From assembly GCF_023159225.1 (NCBI RefSeq), contig NC_063171.1:14893142-14957141 (forward strand): a DNA stretch of 64,000 nt, read 5' to 3'. Origin of the DNA: Perognathus longimembris pacificus. Its lineage: Eukaryota > Chordata > Mammalia > Rodentia > Heteromyidae. A model generated the notes under the pieces. It was not told the DNA's origin. It was given only the letters and a program-made list of their open reading frames with translations, and ran no database searches. Every line of letters starts with the position of its first letter. Positions within the stretch are counted from its first letter, which is position 1. Positions 33,911-45,052 of this stretch are shown in pieces. Made by a program: the position numbers and the translations under genes.

Positions 33911-34983
33911 GTCTTGAACAAGTATTTATGTTGATGAACTGCAGTTCTTCCAAGGAGATACAATGAGAAATTACACAAAAGCAATACACAAATTTGTGAT
34001 GTTTAAGTGCTTAAAAATTATATATTACTGTAGTTATCACTTGATATTTTTTTACTCTACAACATATTCAGGAATGACCATGAGGTGTCTATGTAGGAAT
34101 TTGAGTGGAAAAATAAGTCCAACAGGGCTAATAGTTGTAATATTTCCATTATTTGAAATAGTGAGCCATATTTACAGTATGTTATCAGTTAAAAATTCTC
34201 TATTGTTTCCCACATAAGACACAATCAATCTCTTAATGATTGAGACTATTTCTTGTCTTAGTGAATAGTTTTTAAATCCTTCTTTTATGTTTTTTCCTAA
34301 AATATAAATAGGAAGATAAATTACTACCAGATTACTTTTAAATATTAGTTGGCACAGCATAAGATCATGCCAAAACACACCAAGGATATGCACACATTCA
34401 TAGCAGGAAAATGCTTTTGTCATCCAAATTCAACCCATACCTGTCATTATCTGTACCTGACTGGGATGTCTCTTGAAGAATCTCTCCACTCTTCTTTGAA
34501 ATAAAACTATTTCAGTGAATTCATTTCAATCTCAGATTCAGTGTCAAGTTTCAATTAAATACCTGGCCTGGGAGACTGTCACAGGACTCATTTCAAACAT
34601 GGGTCATTTTAAAGATGTTCTGTAGGAGACTGGAAAAGAAATTTCTTCATTTTCCTAGCATTTCAGGAGTGACATATTCTTTTCCCTCTGGAACTTAACG
34701 TTTTAACCCACAGAAGTTCTGGCAATGGATTGGATTTTGTATTACAGAAACCCACTAAAGGAATCACCCAGCTACCTAGAAAAATGGAAAAGAATTATGT
34801 GACATGTGATATAGAATATTGTCAGTCAGATTGGCTTTCTTCTGGCTTTCTGTTTATAAGAGCCAGGTAATATTTGCAATTATTTTTGTAAAATTGAATG
34901 TTTATAAATTGTAATCAAAATGACTCCAAATGGCATATTCACTCCATTCTATTTATCTAAATATCTACCTACCCATCCATCTT
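33911..34983. other. Unique DNA, about 1.1 kb
   Basis: No recognised repeat, exon or RNA. Short frames only. Confidence 0.5.
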
Positions 34984-35036
34984 CTATAATTTTCTTTTTC
35001 TTTTTTCTTTTTTTTTTGATTTCTTAATTTTTATTA

Positions 35037-35246
35037 TTTTTAATACATGCATTTCACAAAGAGAAACCTTCTAACACCACACAGGACTCCATAACCAAAT
35101 CCTTTGATTTTTAATCAACATTATTCAACTATTTACAGTCATCCCTCAACAAAAGTGCAATCCATGACATCTTGACAAATCTTTACAGACAGCCATATAT
35201 TCTTCAGCTGGTTTTAACAGTGTCCACTTGTTATATTTTCTTTCAA
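35037..35246 (-). pseudogene. Possible transduced terminal exon (unidentified)
   Basis: Minus strand: a pyrimidine-rich TTATTATTCTTTCAG (ending at 35247) resembles a splice acceptor. It is followed by an open frame beginning VVERKYNKWTLLKP, ending HGLHFC and a stop at 35146-35148, then about 110 nt of UTR-like sequence with AATAAA at 35030-35035. This could be the last exon of the source gene copied with part of its intron. I do not recognise the peptide, and chance is possible. Confidence 0.25.
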
Positions 35247-35913
35247 CCACCTGAAAGAATAATAAAGTCAACAAGACATGGAGATAAACTGGATTAGGCA
35301 GCATACTATTGAGAAGCCAATTCTTCCTCAACCTCCAACTAAAGTTACTCAACAGCTGCCTCCAGAAAACTAAATAAGAAAGTAAACTGGGGTTAGCAAC
35401 CTGGGCACAGCAGAGTACACTGCACAGTAAGCATTGGTCTGGAAGGACTAAATGAAAGAGTTCATCAAGTTAGTTTACGTTATGCATTAGTCTTAATTTT
35501 TGCATTTGAACACCTATTTGTATTCTTTCCTGATGAGTTAATTTTCCCTAAAGAGATATCAATATCCCTTTTATTTAGAAAATAAACTTCTACAAAAGCT
35601 GTAAATACAAAGGGCATTTTGAGGAGCTCCTTGTAGAATGGGACCATTCAGTGACCTCTCTATTTCATGGCACAATGTGTGTCTTTTAAAGTAAAAACCC
35701 AGTATATCAACAGCTACATATGTAACCACAAAAACGTAGAGCTGAGATGGCCTGTAGGAAAAATAATCAATTAGAAATTGTCTCTTCTCTAAACTAAAGC
35801 AGATAGTTTTATCTGTTCAATGTATGGAGCTCTTAAAAATAAATGATTAAAAAATAATAGAGCAGATGAAAGAATAGTTTGAAACTATTAGTCACTTTAA
35901 GACTGTGGCATGT

Positions 35914-36058
35914 ATACAGAAAACAACCAGAAGTGGCGCTGTGGCTCAAGTGGCAGAGTGCTAGACTTGAGCAAAAAAATAAGCCAGGGACAATGCTCAG
36001 GCCCTGAGTCCAAGCCCCAGGATGGGACAAAAAAAAAAAACACAACAAAAAAAAAAAC
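35914..36058 (+). mobile_element. Right monomer (Geo) alone, 5'-truncated at the IDL/Geo junction
   Basis: ATACAGAAAACAACCAGAAG is the last bit of the left monomer; then TGGCGCTGTGGCTCAAGTGG through CAAGCCCCAGGATGGG and a long A-rich tail. Preceded by AAGACTGTGGCATGT, whose inverted copy lies at 36222-36236. Confidence 0.85.
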
Positions 36059-36236
36059 CAAATTGTCTGACAATGAGTCAGATGCCTTTCTTGTCCTGAG
36101 CCCTTTGATCAGAATTGGAATATGCCAAGAAAGATTATTATGTTTATTGTAGTTAGTGTATTAAAAGGTATTTGTCACCCAGGAACCAATTTCTGTTTTT
36201 TCTGATGAATAATGTTCAATAACATGCCACAGTCTT

Positions 36237-36438
36237 TTTTCTTTTTTCCCAGTCCTGGGCCTTGGACTCAGGGCCTGAGGACTGTCCCTGGCTTCTTTTT
36301 GCTCAAGGCTAGCACTCTACCACTTGAGCCACAGCACCACTTCTGGCCGTTTTCTATATATGTGGTGCTGGGGAATCGAACCCAGGGCTTCATGTATATG
36401 AGGCAGTCACTCGTGCCACTAGGTCGTATTCCCAGACC
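36237..36438 (-). mobile_element. IDL-Geo dimeric SINE at the 5' end of the composite retrocopy
   Basis: CCCAGTCCTGGGCCTTGGAC, GGCTAGCACTCTACCACTTG and TGGTGCTGGGGAATCGAACC in antisense order, ending CCCAGACCC. Its own tail (T-run 36237-36247) is not followed by a direct TSD. The direct repeat partner of its 5' flank is 1.4 kb away. Confidence 0.93.
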
Positions 36439-36454
36439 CTATAATTTTCTTTTT

Positions 36455-37395
36455 AATAACAGATAAAATTTGTTTGATTTCATTAATAAGTGAGAGCAAC
36501 AATAGATAAATTTTGTTAGAGAAGTTCTTTTTTAAATAAAAAGCTAATGCTTTATATAGTACATATGTTTTAGATCTTTAGTGTATTACTTGCTTAATGT
36601 TAACTGCATGGCTGCTACTCCTTACATATACATTGAATCTTATTTGTGCACAGATCATAATGTGTGCTTATTCTTAGGAATATAGTGGTCAACTGCAATT
36701 CTCATCTTTTTATCCTGTCAGTGTAAGGGTGAGGATGAGGATTAGAAAACTAGACAAATACACAGTCAAAACAAGCACGGCATCAGATGATGTGGTCTCC
36801 TATCATCTGCATATGTTTCTGCGCATATTAGGCTTCAGTTCTTCCTTCAATACTCCATGAAATCCATAAACATCTATTTTCAGATATTTTTCTGTGAGAT
36901 AAAGCTCTTCCTATATAAGTTTGTTTATGAAGCACTTATATAACTACAAGAAGGCATAACATACTTAAATTAAAATGGTGACTTTTTTCTTATTGATAAA
37001 AATATTTTCTTAGTTTGTCATTAATAAATCAGAAGTTTTGTTAAGACTGCTAAAAAGAAATCTTACTTATCGTAAAACACTACATATTATTATCTGGTAG
37101 AGACTAGTTCTCAATCAACCATGCCTAATATTGGTGGGTTGAGTTATGTGTAGTTACTTCATCTTTTGCAGTTCAGTATGTCTGTTCTGGAAGAACCTAC
37201 TACATTTGCCATTGAATTTCTCATTCATCCAGGCAGTGTTCCATGGACTAGACATTAATTGTCTCTTGCTAGGACTAGGCACACAGCAACTTATGACAAG
37301 GAGATTAACATCAAAGTATGAGAAGATAATTATCACAGTCAAGATTCTGTGGTTAGTGAGAACACAGGAGAATTTTCTTAGGAGAGGATCACAAG
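36455..37395. other. Unique DNA, about 0.9 kb
   Basis: Nothing recognised. Overlapping opposite-strand frames at 37146-37427 are AT-rich and featureless. Confidence 0.45.
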
Positions 37396-37475
37396 GGTTC
37401 AATATCTATTGGCATATAATCATATAGCATGATGCTTATGAAAATGAACTCCAAGAAATGGAAATCATGGTTTTA

Positions 37476-38597
37476 TTTATTTTTTTATTTATTTACGTTT
37501 TTATTATAAAACTGATGTACAGAGAGGTTACAGTTTCATACGTTAGGCATTGGATACATTTCTTGTACTGTTTGTTACCTTGTCCCTTATACCCCCCTCC
37601 CCCCTCCCCCTTTCCCCCCTGCGGTGTTCAGTTCACTTACACCAAACAGTTTTGCAAGTATTGCTTTTGTAGTTGTTTCTCTTATTTTACCCTTTGTCTC
37701 TCAATTTTTGTATTCCCTTTGAATTTCCTAATTCTAATACCAGTACACACTGTTTCCCATACACTCAGATAAGATTACAGAGATAGTGTAGATACAATCA
37801 CAAGAAGGTGATACACGAACAACATCAATAGTAGAAACTACAGATACAGGATGTTGAAAGTAGTTACAACTGTGATATAACAATCATTTCCAAAAAATGG
37901 AGCTCATTTCACTTAGCATCATCTTATGTGATCATAAGGGTATAGCTATTGGGCTCTTGTGATCCTCTGCTGTGACTTGCCTAAACCTGTGCTAATTATT
38001 CCCAATAAGGGAGACCATAGAGTCCATGTTTCTTTGGGTCTGGCTCACTTCACTTAGTATAATTTTTTCCAAGTCCTTCCATTTCCTTACAAATGGGGCA
38101 ATGTCATTCTTTCTGATAGAGGCATAAAATTCCATTGTGTATATGTACCACATTTTCCTGATCCATTCGTCTACAGAGGGGCATCTGGGTTGGTTCCAGA
38201 TTCTCGCTATGACAAATTGCTTTGCAATGAACATTGTTGTGCTGGTGGCTTTACTGTGATTTTGTTTGTGGTTTTTTGAATAAATACCCAAGAGTGGGGT
38301 TGCTGGGTCATAGGGGAGTTGTACATTTAGCCTTCTGAGGAATCTCCATACTTCTTGCTAGAGTGGCTGAACCAGTTTGCATTCCCACCAACAATGAAGA
38401 AGGGTTCCCTTTTGGCCACATCCCCTCCAACAACTGTTATTGTTAGTTTTCTTGATATATGACATTCTTACTGGGGTGAGATGGAATCTCAATATTGTTT
38501 TGATTTGCATTTCTTTTATGGCCAGTGATGTAGAGCACTTTTTCATATGTCTCTTGGCATATGTCTCATTTCCTCATCAGAGAAGTCTCTTTAAAGA
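37476..38597 (-). mobile_element. 5'-truncated L1 (ORF2 C-terminus plus 3'UTR), nested
   Basis: Minus-strand frames 38358-38546 and 37992-38291 encode the ORF2 C-terminal domain: [17 protein letters not shown], the Cys/His motif intact as [18 protein letters not shown], then DEWIRKMWYIYTMEF. The 3'UTR (37500-37990) contains a strong G-rich tract (37592-37619) and ends in an A-rich tail at 37476-37500. A different L1 subfamily from L1-A/B by its 3'UTR. Confidence 0.85.
37592..37619 (-). other. G-quadruplex motif in L1 3'UTR
   Basis: Four C-runs on the plus strand (6, 6, 5 and 6 bases) separated by 1, 1 and 3 bases, giving four G-runs on the minus (L1 sense) strand with very short loops. Polypurine/G-rich tracts are a known feature of mammalian L1 3'UTRs. 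Confidence 0.85.
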
Positions 38598-38950
38598 CCT
38601 ATTTATTTATTTTTATTGCACTGTTTGCAGTTTTTCTCTTTTGATTTATTCCATTTTGTCATAGGATTTTTTCTGTATCCTTGGTATTTATATGTTCATC
38701 TGATTTGGGGAGAAGAAGGGGACTCACAGAAACAGTGGCACAAAAAGTGAATCAATTCAGCAGTGATACTTACTATACACTATGTTGAAAATGAACTTTA
38801 CAGCTTGGAGAAAGGAGAAATGGGAGGCGAAAACTGGGAGAAAAAGGGGATGGGGGTGACACTGTTCAAACAGAAATATACTCATTACCTGGATTATGTA
38901 TCTGTAACCTCTCTGTACATCACATTTACAATAAAACTTAAAAAAGATTC

Positions 38951-39962
38951 TGTCCTTAAATAAAAGATAAAACTGATAGCCAGGATCACATCAGCACTGA
39001 GCATGTCACGAGAAATGTTTGATATCACAGTTTTGATGAATACAATATTTATTATTAAATCCATCCAAAGAGCTAGAAAATAAAAGAAAGAGATGTAAAC
39101 TTCCTACTAAACTGCTAACAAGATACAACATGAAAAATTTATAAAAATCTATAGAAAGAGAAATATCTGTGTAAACATATTGTGATATATTTGACAAAGA
39201 CAAATGAAATTTATGAGTGTATTCTTCAGCAGAAATTGTGCTTAAAGTGTAAAAACAGTACAAACACTGATGATTGCCTCATTTTTATAAGGCAATATGT
39301 GAGGATGTTCAGCAACTTGACAGTTGACATTATCAGCTATATTAAATAAAACTTTTCAACATCTAGTACCTAGGTATTCTCACTTCAGTATGTTCACATT
39401 TATTTCTCAAGCAGAGTATTGAGACATACTATGAAACAGTAGAATGAATACAATGCAGCAGGAAAAACTAATAAATATAGGTAAATTAATGAAAGTTAAT
39501 GAGTCAGATAAGAAGGCACAATGTTACACAAATAAATGCACAATGTGGCCTAACAGATGTGATGGCGAAGTGTGTATTTTACAGAGGTAAAGAATAACAT
39601 AAGTAAGAATCTAAATATTTAATGTAATGCAGAAAATATTTTCATAACACAGGGCACCTTTAAAATGCAAATAATCATATAACTTAAACTTAACACACAA
39701 ATTTAATTAAAATATAAAAATAATTAAACCAGAACTTTAAAATGTCATTTAAAATAAAAAATATTGTCATGTGATTGTCTTTCTTTGAGATTCTTTAAAT
39801 CAATATTTTTATCATAGAAAATACGAAGTATTAATTTCTAATTTTAAAACAGGAATTAGTTTAATCACTAACTTCTCAATTGTGAATAATTCCTCATGAA
39901 TCCATAGCTTTTGATTTCCATTTTAAACATATTTTTGAGCATAATATATTTTGTCATTGTTG
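38951..39962. other. Unique AT-rich DNA, about 1 kb
   Basis: Nothing recognised. Confidence 0.45.
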
Positions 39963-40010
39963 CTGTGTTTGTGTGTGTGTGTGTGTTTGTGTGTGTGTGC
40001 ACGTGCGCGC
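39963..40010. repeat. (TG)n with CACGTGCGCGC end
   Basis: Alternating purine-pyrimidine run, mostly TG, ending in GCACGTGCGCGC, at the tail side of the next minus-strand B1-Geo. Confidence 0.93.
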
Positions 40011-40021
40011 ATGGACACGCT

Positions 40022-40245
40022 TTTCCTGGGGCTTAAAATTTGGGCTCAGTATCTGTCCCAGAGTTTTTTTTTTACTCAAATACAGCATGCTACCAATAGT
40101 GCTGCACTCTACTTCTGGCTTTTTTAGTAGTTAATTGGAGATAAGAATCTCACAGACCTTCCTAACCTCGCTGGCTTACTTCAACCCTCAGATCTCAGCC
40201 TCATAAGTAGCTAGGATTTCAGTCACATATGCTAGTGCCCAGCTC
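40022..40245 (-). mobile_element. B1-Geo dimeric SINE (old)
   Basis: TTTCCTGGGGCTTAAAATTTG, TTTTTTAGTAGTTAATTGGAG, CTCACAGACCTTCCTAACC and CTCATAAGTAGCTAGG in antisense order. Confidence 0.75.
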
Positions 40246-41049
40246 ACAAAATACTGAGTTTTTGTTTCTATTTGTTAATCTAGAACTCAAGCAATGTGTC
40301 CTGGGAGTAGTTTACCTCCAATGATGCGGACTCATGTTTCTCGGAGGAAGAGGAGGGACTTGCATTTAAGTATTTAAAGTATGCCATTTTAAACATCACA
40401 TTCAATTATAATGGGGACAACTATTATAATAACAGAATCACATTACTAACAGTCACGCATAACTATTAAGGGAAGTGAGGAATAGGGAGCCCCAACTCAG
40501 ACTCCTGTGCAAAATAAATTTTTATTCTCAACTGGAAATAAAGTGATGGAAGTTTAGGACTTCAAAATACTCTAGGTATATTTTCATTTATGAAGACAAT
40601 TACTTCAGTTTTTAAAGCTTCCCAAACTCCAGTTACAGTGTCTATATAAATTTTTATTATAATTGAACCCATTAACTCATTTAATATTATTGTTATTTCC
40701 TTTTACCATAAAGCAGGTGGAATCTTCACAGAAATGGGAGAATTTATGAATATTGGAAATATATTTCTATTCTTTTTAATTAAAATTTTAGAATTGGAAA
40801 TAGAAAAGATACTCTTTCTTTAGTTTATTAGATCTGTAGTCAACTAGTGGTTATGTTTCCAGGTGATAGCTGGTGATTTTCATAAGTTTTATATGAAGTG
40901 GTTTCCTCTAAGTTCCAATAAATTACTGATCTTTAGTATAATTTGTTACCAATGTTTGAAAGCTCTTTATTCCTTTAAGTTTGTATACAAAGTCATCCAT
41001 TAATTATAGCAAGCTAGGCTATAAATATTCTAGCTATGGATGTTTGGTT
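40246..41049. other. Unique AT-rich DNA
   Basis: Nothing recognised. Confidence 0.45.
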
Positions 41050-41060
41050 AAAGACACAAT

Positions 41061-41271
41061 TTTTTTTTTTTTTTTTTTGGCCAGTCCTGGGCCTTGGACT
41101 CAGGGCCTGAGCACTGTCCCTGGCTTCTTCCCGCTCAAGGCTAGCACTCTGCCACTTGAGCCACAGCGCCCCTTCTGGCCGTTTTCTGTATATGTGGTGC
41201 TGGGGAATCGAACCTAGGGCCTCGGGTATCCGAGGCAGGCACTCTTGCCACTAGGCTATATCCCCAGCCCC
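41061..41271 (-). mobile_element. IDL-Geo dimeric SINE (young)
   Basis: Pure T-tail (about 41061-41078), then GGCCAGTCCTGGGCCTTGG ... CTATATCCCCAGCCCC. Carries the CCCGCTCAAGG variant (GAGCGGG in sense) and GTATCCGAGGC shared with the other young copies. TSD AAAGACACAATTTT (41050-41063) and AAAGACAAAATTTT (41272-41285), one mismatch. Confidence 0.94.
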
Positions 41272-41289
41272 AAAGACAAAATTTTTATT

Positions 41290-43616
41290 CCTATCTTCAA
41301 ATCACAGAGGAAACACTGAATGCTATTATTTTTTTAACTCAGTATGTATTGTCCTATGAGTAATTAAACACTATAAGTTACTTTGATAAAATTAATTTCC
41401 TGTGTTATGTTTATTTGATGGAAAAGAATTTTAGTAATAATGCGGTCTTACCCTTAGTCTTTTTCAACTATTATACATTTATGTATTTTCTGAATTACCA
41501 GAAGATCTCTCCTTCCATTTTCATTGATTAAATTTTCCGTTGTAGTTCCATATATGTTCATGAGTTTTATGAAGCTGAATATGAAGAATTACACTTGTAA
41601 ATTAACAAAAAGAGGAATATTACTTCATTTCGTTTAGTGGAGGAATGACATCTAAAAATGTTCAGAGTACAGGTAATATGTTTTATAGGTTTTTGTATTC
41701 CATATCTTTATCTTGTTCATTACACAGTCACCTATGTAATCCAACCCGGTGTGTAGTTATATTTCACTGTATTTCCTATTGCAAACATTTTGAAATTTAT
41801 TTTGAACTGTGACTTTCCTTATTCTATTTTGTTTGCATTACCATTAAGGATTTCTTGTGTCTTCTGTATCACAGCTATATGATACCTACCTTTTCATGCT
41901 AATTCTCTTGCTAGCAATTAACAGATTCCTACACAAGATGCTTAACACAACAGATACATGACAACATATAGTAATAAAGAAAATTTTCTTACCATGTGTA
42001 AACCATGCCAAAAGTCTGCTTAAATACCCATGGAAATGCCCATAGAAATGCTGGAAAGTAAAAAAATAATACTATTTTCTTATTTGAACTTAATTCAGTT
42101 TCCTTAACAAAAAAATGAAATTCCTGTAGAACTCGATCTAAAGATTGCTGATGACTCCCATGAGGAAAGGAATGCTAATTAGGACACATTTTGAAAAATG
42201 ATTAGCTTCTCTATTTATTTAGTGTTACAAAATGCACTTGGTATTAACAAAAATAAATTATGTATGTATTAAATAACATTGATAATTTATGAATTTCTGT
42301 TATATAATTCATTCACTCTTTTATATAAAACTTGAGAGCTATGACCCATCTAGGAATGACAATTAAATTAAGCTAATTAAAGCATAGAAGTGGCAAGGGT
42401 GAAGATGGTATACAAGTAAATTGCTTACTGCAATCTTAATGATTAAATCAAATTTAGAAGTACCCTATTTTTATTCAAGTCATAGAATTGTCTCCACTCA
42501 TATACATGACTCATGATTTTTATGTTTATAAAAGCCAAGATTAATAAATAATAATTTTATAGTTACAATGTTTACAAAATTTTACTTTATATATTTTTCT
42601 TTATTTTTAGGTTCTGGTAGTTTAGTATATAGCATTACATTAGAGTGCTAAAATGGCTGCTTTTACTTCTTTGAATATTTCCTATTCATAAACTGAAGTA
42701 ACCAAATCTGATTAGATGGATTTCTTTAGTGGCTTATGTTTGGGAGCATGTTCATTGTTAGATTCAGCACGGCTGGCTTCTCTAAAAATGTGTATTTTTA
42801 ATCTTGACATTGTCTTGTTAAACTAGAAATAAACAGTGTCTAAACTAATATCAATGTTACTGATTGATATTATTAGAAATTTCAAATGATTGCAGTTCTG
42901 GAGAATATGCAAAAACTGTACCATTTATGTAAGGAAACTAAGCATTCTTGTAGTTTCATGACACTGAAAGAGCTGGAAAAAGACCTGTGAGTATAAAAAT
43001 TCAGTGCAAACACAAAATTTACTAAAAATTGTATATACTTTTCCTACATTTCATTGAAATTTCCATCTAGTATTCCTTCACATTATTACTTCATTTTAAC
43101 ATATATATTATTTATTCAATGTGTACCCCCTTCTCACGTAGACGTTTTTGTTGTCACAAGTGCATGTAATATAATAAATGTAATAAATCTATTGATAGAA
43201 GTTAATAAACATATATTGAAGTAGAGTTCCAGTTTTAATTATTTTCCCATCATTTATGAAATATATGAATATTTTATTCAGTAATTTTATCAATAAAATA
43301 TAGCCACTCTTTATCTAAAAAACGAATTTACACATTGAAACCATAAGTCAATATTCATACTTATATTTTCTAATGCAAGCCTACATTGCATTACCCTTCT
43401 ATTGTTATTTAAATTTTCCTTAGCAAAATGTATTCAATTTAACATCAAACATGTTCCTATTGGTCAGAAATATTTGACTAAATTCTTATTAAAATATCCT
43501 AAAGTAATTATAAAAAGTGTAAGCACAATTGGATGCCAGATAATTAATAAAATCAGACATTTTAGTTTTTACTTATTATTCTCTTATTCTAAGTATTTAA
43601 CAAAATTCTCTTTCTG
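41290..43616. other. Unique AT-rich DNA, about 2.3 kb
   Basis: No repeat family, coding exon or RNA gene recognised on either strand. Confidence 0.5.
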
Positions 43617-43925
43617 AATGGTTTGGAGCTCAATGGTAGAGAACTTGCCTAAGTTAAGAAAGTCATTAGGGCTGGGGATATAGCCTAGTGGCAAGAGTGC
43701 CTGCCTCGGATACACGAGGCCCTAGGTTCGATTCCCCAGCACCACATATACAGAAAACGGCCAGAAGGGGCGCTGTGGCTCAAGTGGCGGAGTGCTAGCC
43801 TTGAGAGGGAAGAAGCCAGGGACAGTGCTCAGGCCCGGAGTCCAAGGCCCAGGACTGGCCAAAAAAAAAAAAAAAAAAAAAAAAAGTCATTAAGTTTGAT
43901 TGCTAACATGTCAAAAACAAAAAAT
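43617..43925 (+). mobile_element. Old ID-like monomer split by an IDL-Geo
   Basis: GGTTTGGAGCTCAATGGTAG and AACTTGCCTAAG (43620-43652) is an ID-type A-box half. GTTTGATTGCTAACATG followed by an A-rich tail (43893-43925) resembles its B-box half. A young IDL-Geo sits between. Confidence 0.45.
43669..43882 (+). mobile_element. IDL-Geo dimeric SINE (young) with 10-bp TSD
   Basis: GGGCTGGGGATATAGCCTAG start, GGTTCGATTCCCC B-box, right monomer, long pure A-tail. TSD AAAGTCATTA at 43659-43668 and 43883-43892. Nearly identical to the copies at 56277 and 59975. Confidence 0.95.
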
Positions 43926-44845
43926 ATTTATGCAAGATATGCAAAATCCAGTTAAATATGCTATTTTGGGGATATTTAGTATATTATGTTAAATAAAAGA
44001 TTAAATATTACTTTATGTTAAATATAATATTGAATATAAGGCTATTTTTCATAAATTACAGTTACAGTGAAGATACATAATCCCTAAATATGTTCAGTGA
44101 TCCTGAATTGTTAGAAATAATTATTTTTTCAAAAATTGGAAAATATATGTTTAAATAATAAATTATATGCATAATAAAAAAGAATGATCAGTACCTAAAT
44201 GGTAATTCTAAAGGAATGCTTGCCAATAGAGAGGTAGGCTTCTAATTATTTGTTCACATGGTTGTAATTTCACTTGGTAAGTTTTAAAAGCACCTGGTGA
44301 AAGTAGCTAAAAATAGAAGACAGTTACACTTCACAATTTCCATCTGAAGGTGTTAAAGTGCATTTGAGGGCAATGCAGGCAAGAAGTTGAAATTTTGCCT
44401 ACAATTTGCTATGCAGAGAATAGGAAAAAACATACAAGGCAGAACCTGAGGAGATTCAATACCTTTCATATTAAATGCATGTATTTCATGTGTGGAATAT
44501 GAACAGGCCTGGCCTGCTTTTCCCAAGGACTCAACTTGCATTCCATTAAAAAATGCTTATCAAGTAAAATAACTATTTTTCCTCAGTTTTCCATCTGTAA
44601 ACCCATTATCCATGTACTTTATTGGAAAACATTGAAAAAACATATCCACCATATTGAAAGTGTTGTTCACAATAAGTTGATTTTAGTTATAAGATATGTC
44701 TCTAATATTTTACTCCTCGTGAAGATGTACATTTTCCTTGTCTGTGTCCATTGATTCTATTTGACAATGCTTACAATATTATAGGTGATATGTGACTTTG
44801 TTTTAATTTAACCTAATATGCACCAAAATGCTATTCTTATATATC
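43926..44845. other. Unique AT-rich DNA
   Basis: Nothing recognised. Confidence 0.45.
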
Positions 44846-44858
44846 AAAAATAGGCTTA

Positions 44859-45039
44859 GACCTGGGAAGATATCTTAGTGGTTTTGTGAATCCCTGGGTT
44901 CAATTCCTCAGTACTAGATAAACAGAAAAAGCCGGAAGTGATGCTCTGGCTGAAGAGAGAGTGCTAGCTTTGAGCAAAAGAATCTTAAGGACAGTGCCTA
45001 GGCCCTGAGTTCAAGCACCAGGATTGGCAAAAAAAAAAA
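44859..45039 (+). mobile_element. IDL-Geo dimeric SINE with left-monomer deletion
   Basis: GACCTGGGAAGATATCTTAG then directly GTGGTTTTGTGAATCCC (part of the left monomer is missing), GGGTTCAATTCC B-box, right monomer, A-tail. TSD AAAAATAGGCTTA (44846-44858) and AAAAATAGGTTTA (45040-45052). Confidence 0.9.
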
Positions 45040-45052
45040 AAAAATAGGTTTA

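Larger units (their letters stand above)
34984..36454 (-). mobile_element. Composite retrocopy: IDL-Geo plus about 1.2 kb downstream sequence, bounded by a 16-bp TSD
   Basis: CTATAATTTTCTTTTT occurs perfectly at 34984-34999 and 36439-36454. Read on the minus strand, the unit begins exactly at the 5' end of an IDL-Geo (36438), passes its A-tail, runs through about 1.2 kb, and ends with AATAAA (35030-35035) about 12-15 nt before an A-tract (T-run 35000-35017 on plus). The reconstructed empty site is TTTTT/AATAAC, a canonical L1 endonuclease target. It looks like one L1-mediated insertion of a transcript that began at the SINE. A sense Geo copy (35914-36058) lies inside it. Confidence 0.72.
37396..38950 (+). 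mobile_element. Old sense L1 3' end, split by an antisense L1
   Basis: 37396-37475 resembles the segment before the L1 3'UTR in the sense copy at 14690-14760 (CATATAATCATATAGC, CCAAGAAATGGAAATCATG). 38598-38950 is sense 3'UTR: ACTATACACTATGTTGAAAATG, ATATACTCATTACCTGG, CTGTAACCTCTCTGTACATC, ACAATAAAACTTAAAA. The two parts flank the minus-strand L1. Confidence 0.5.
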
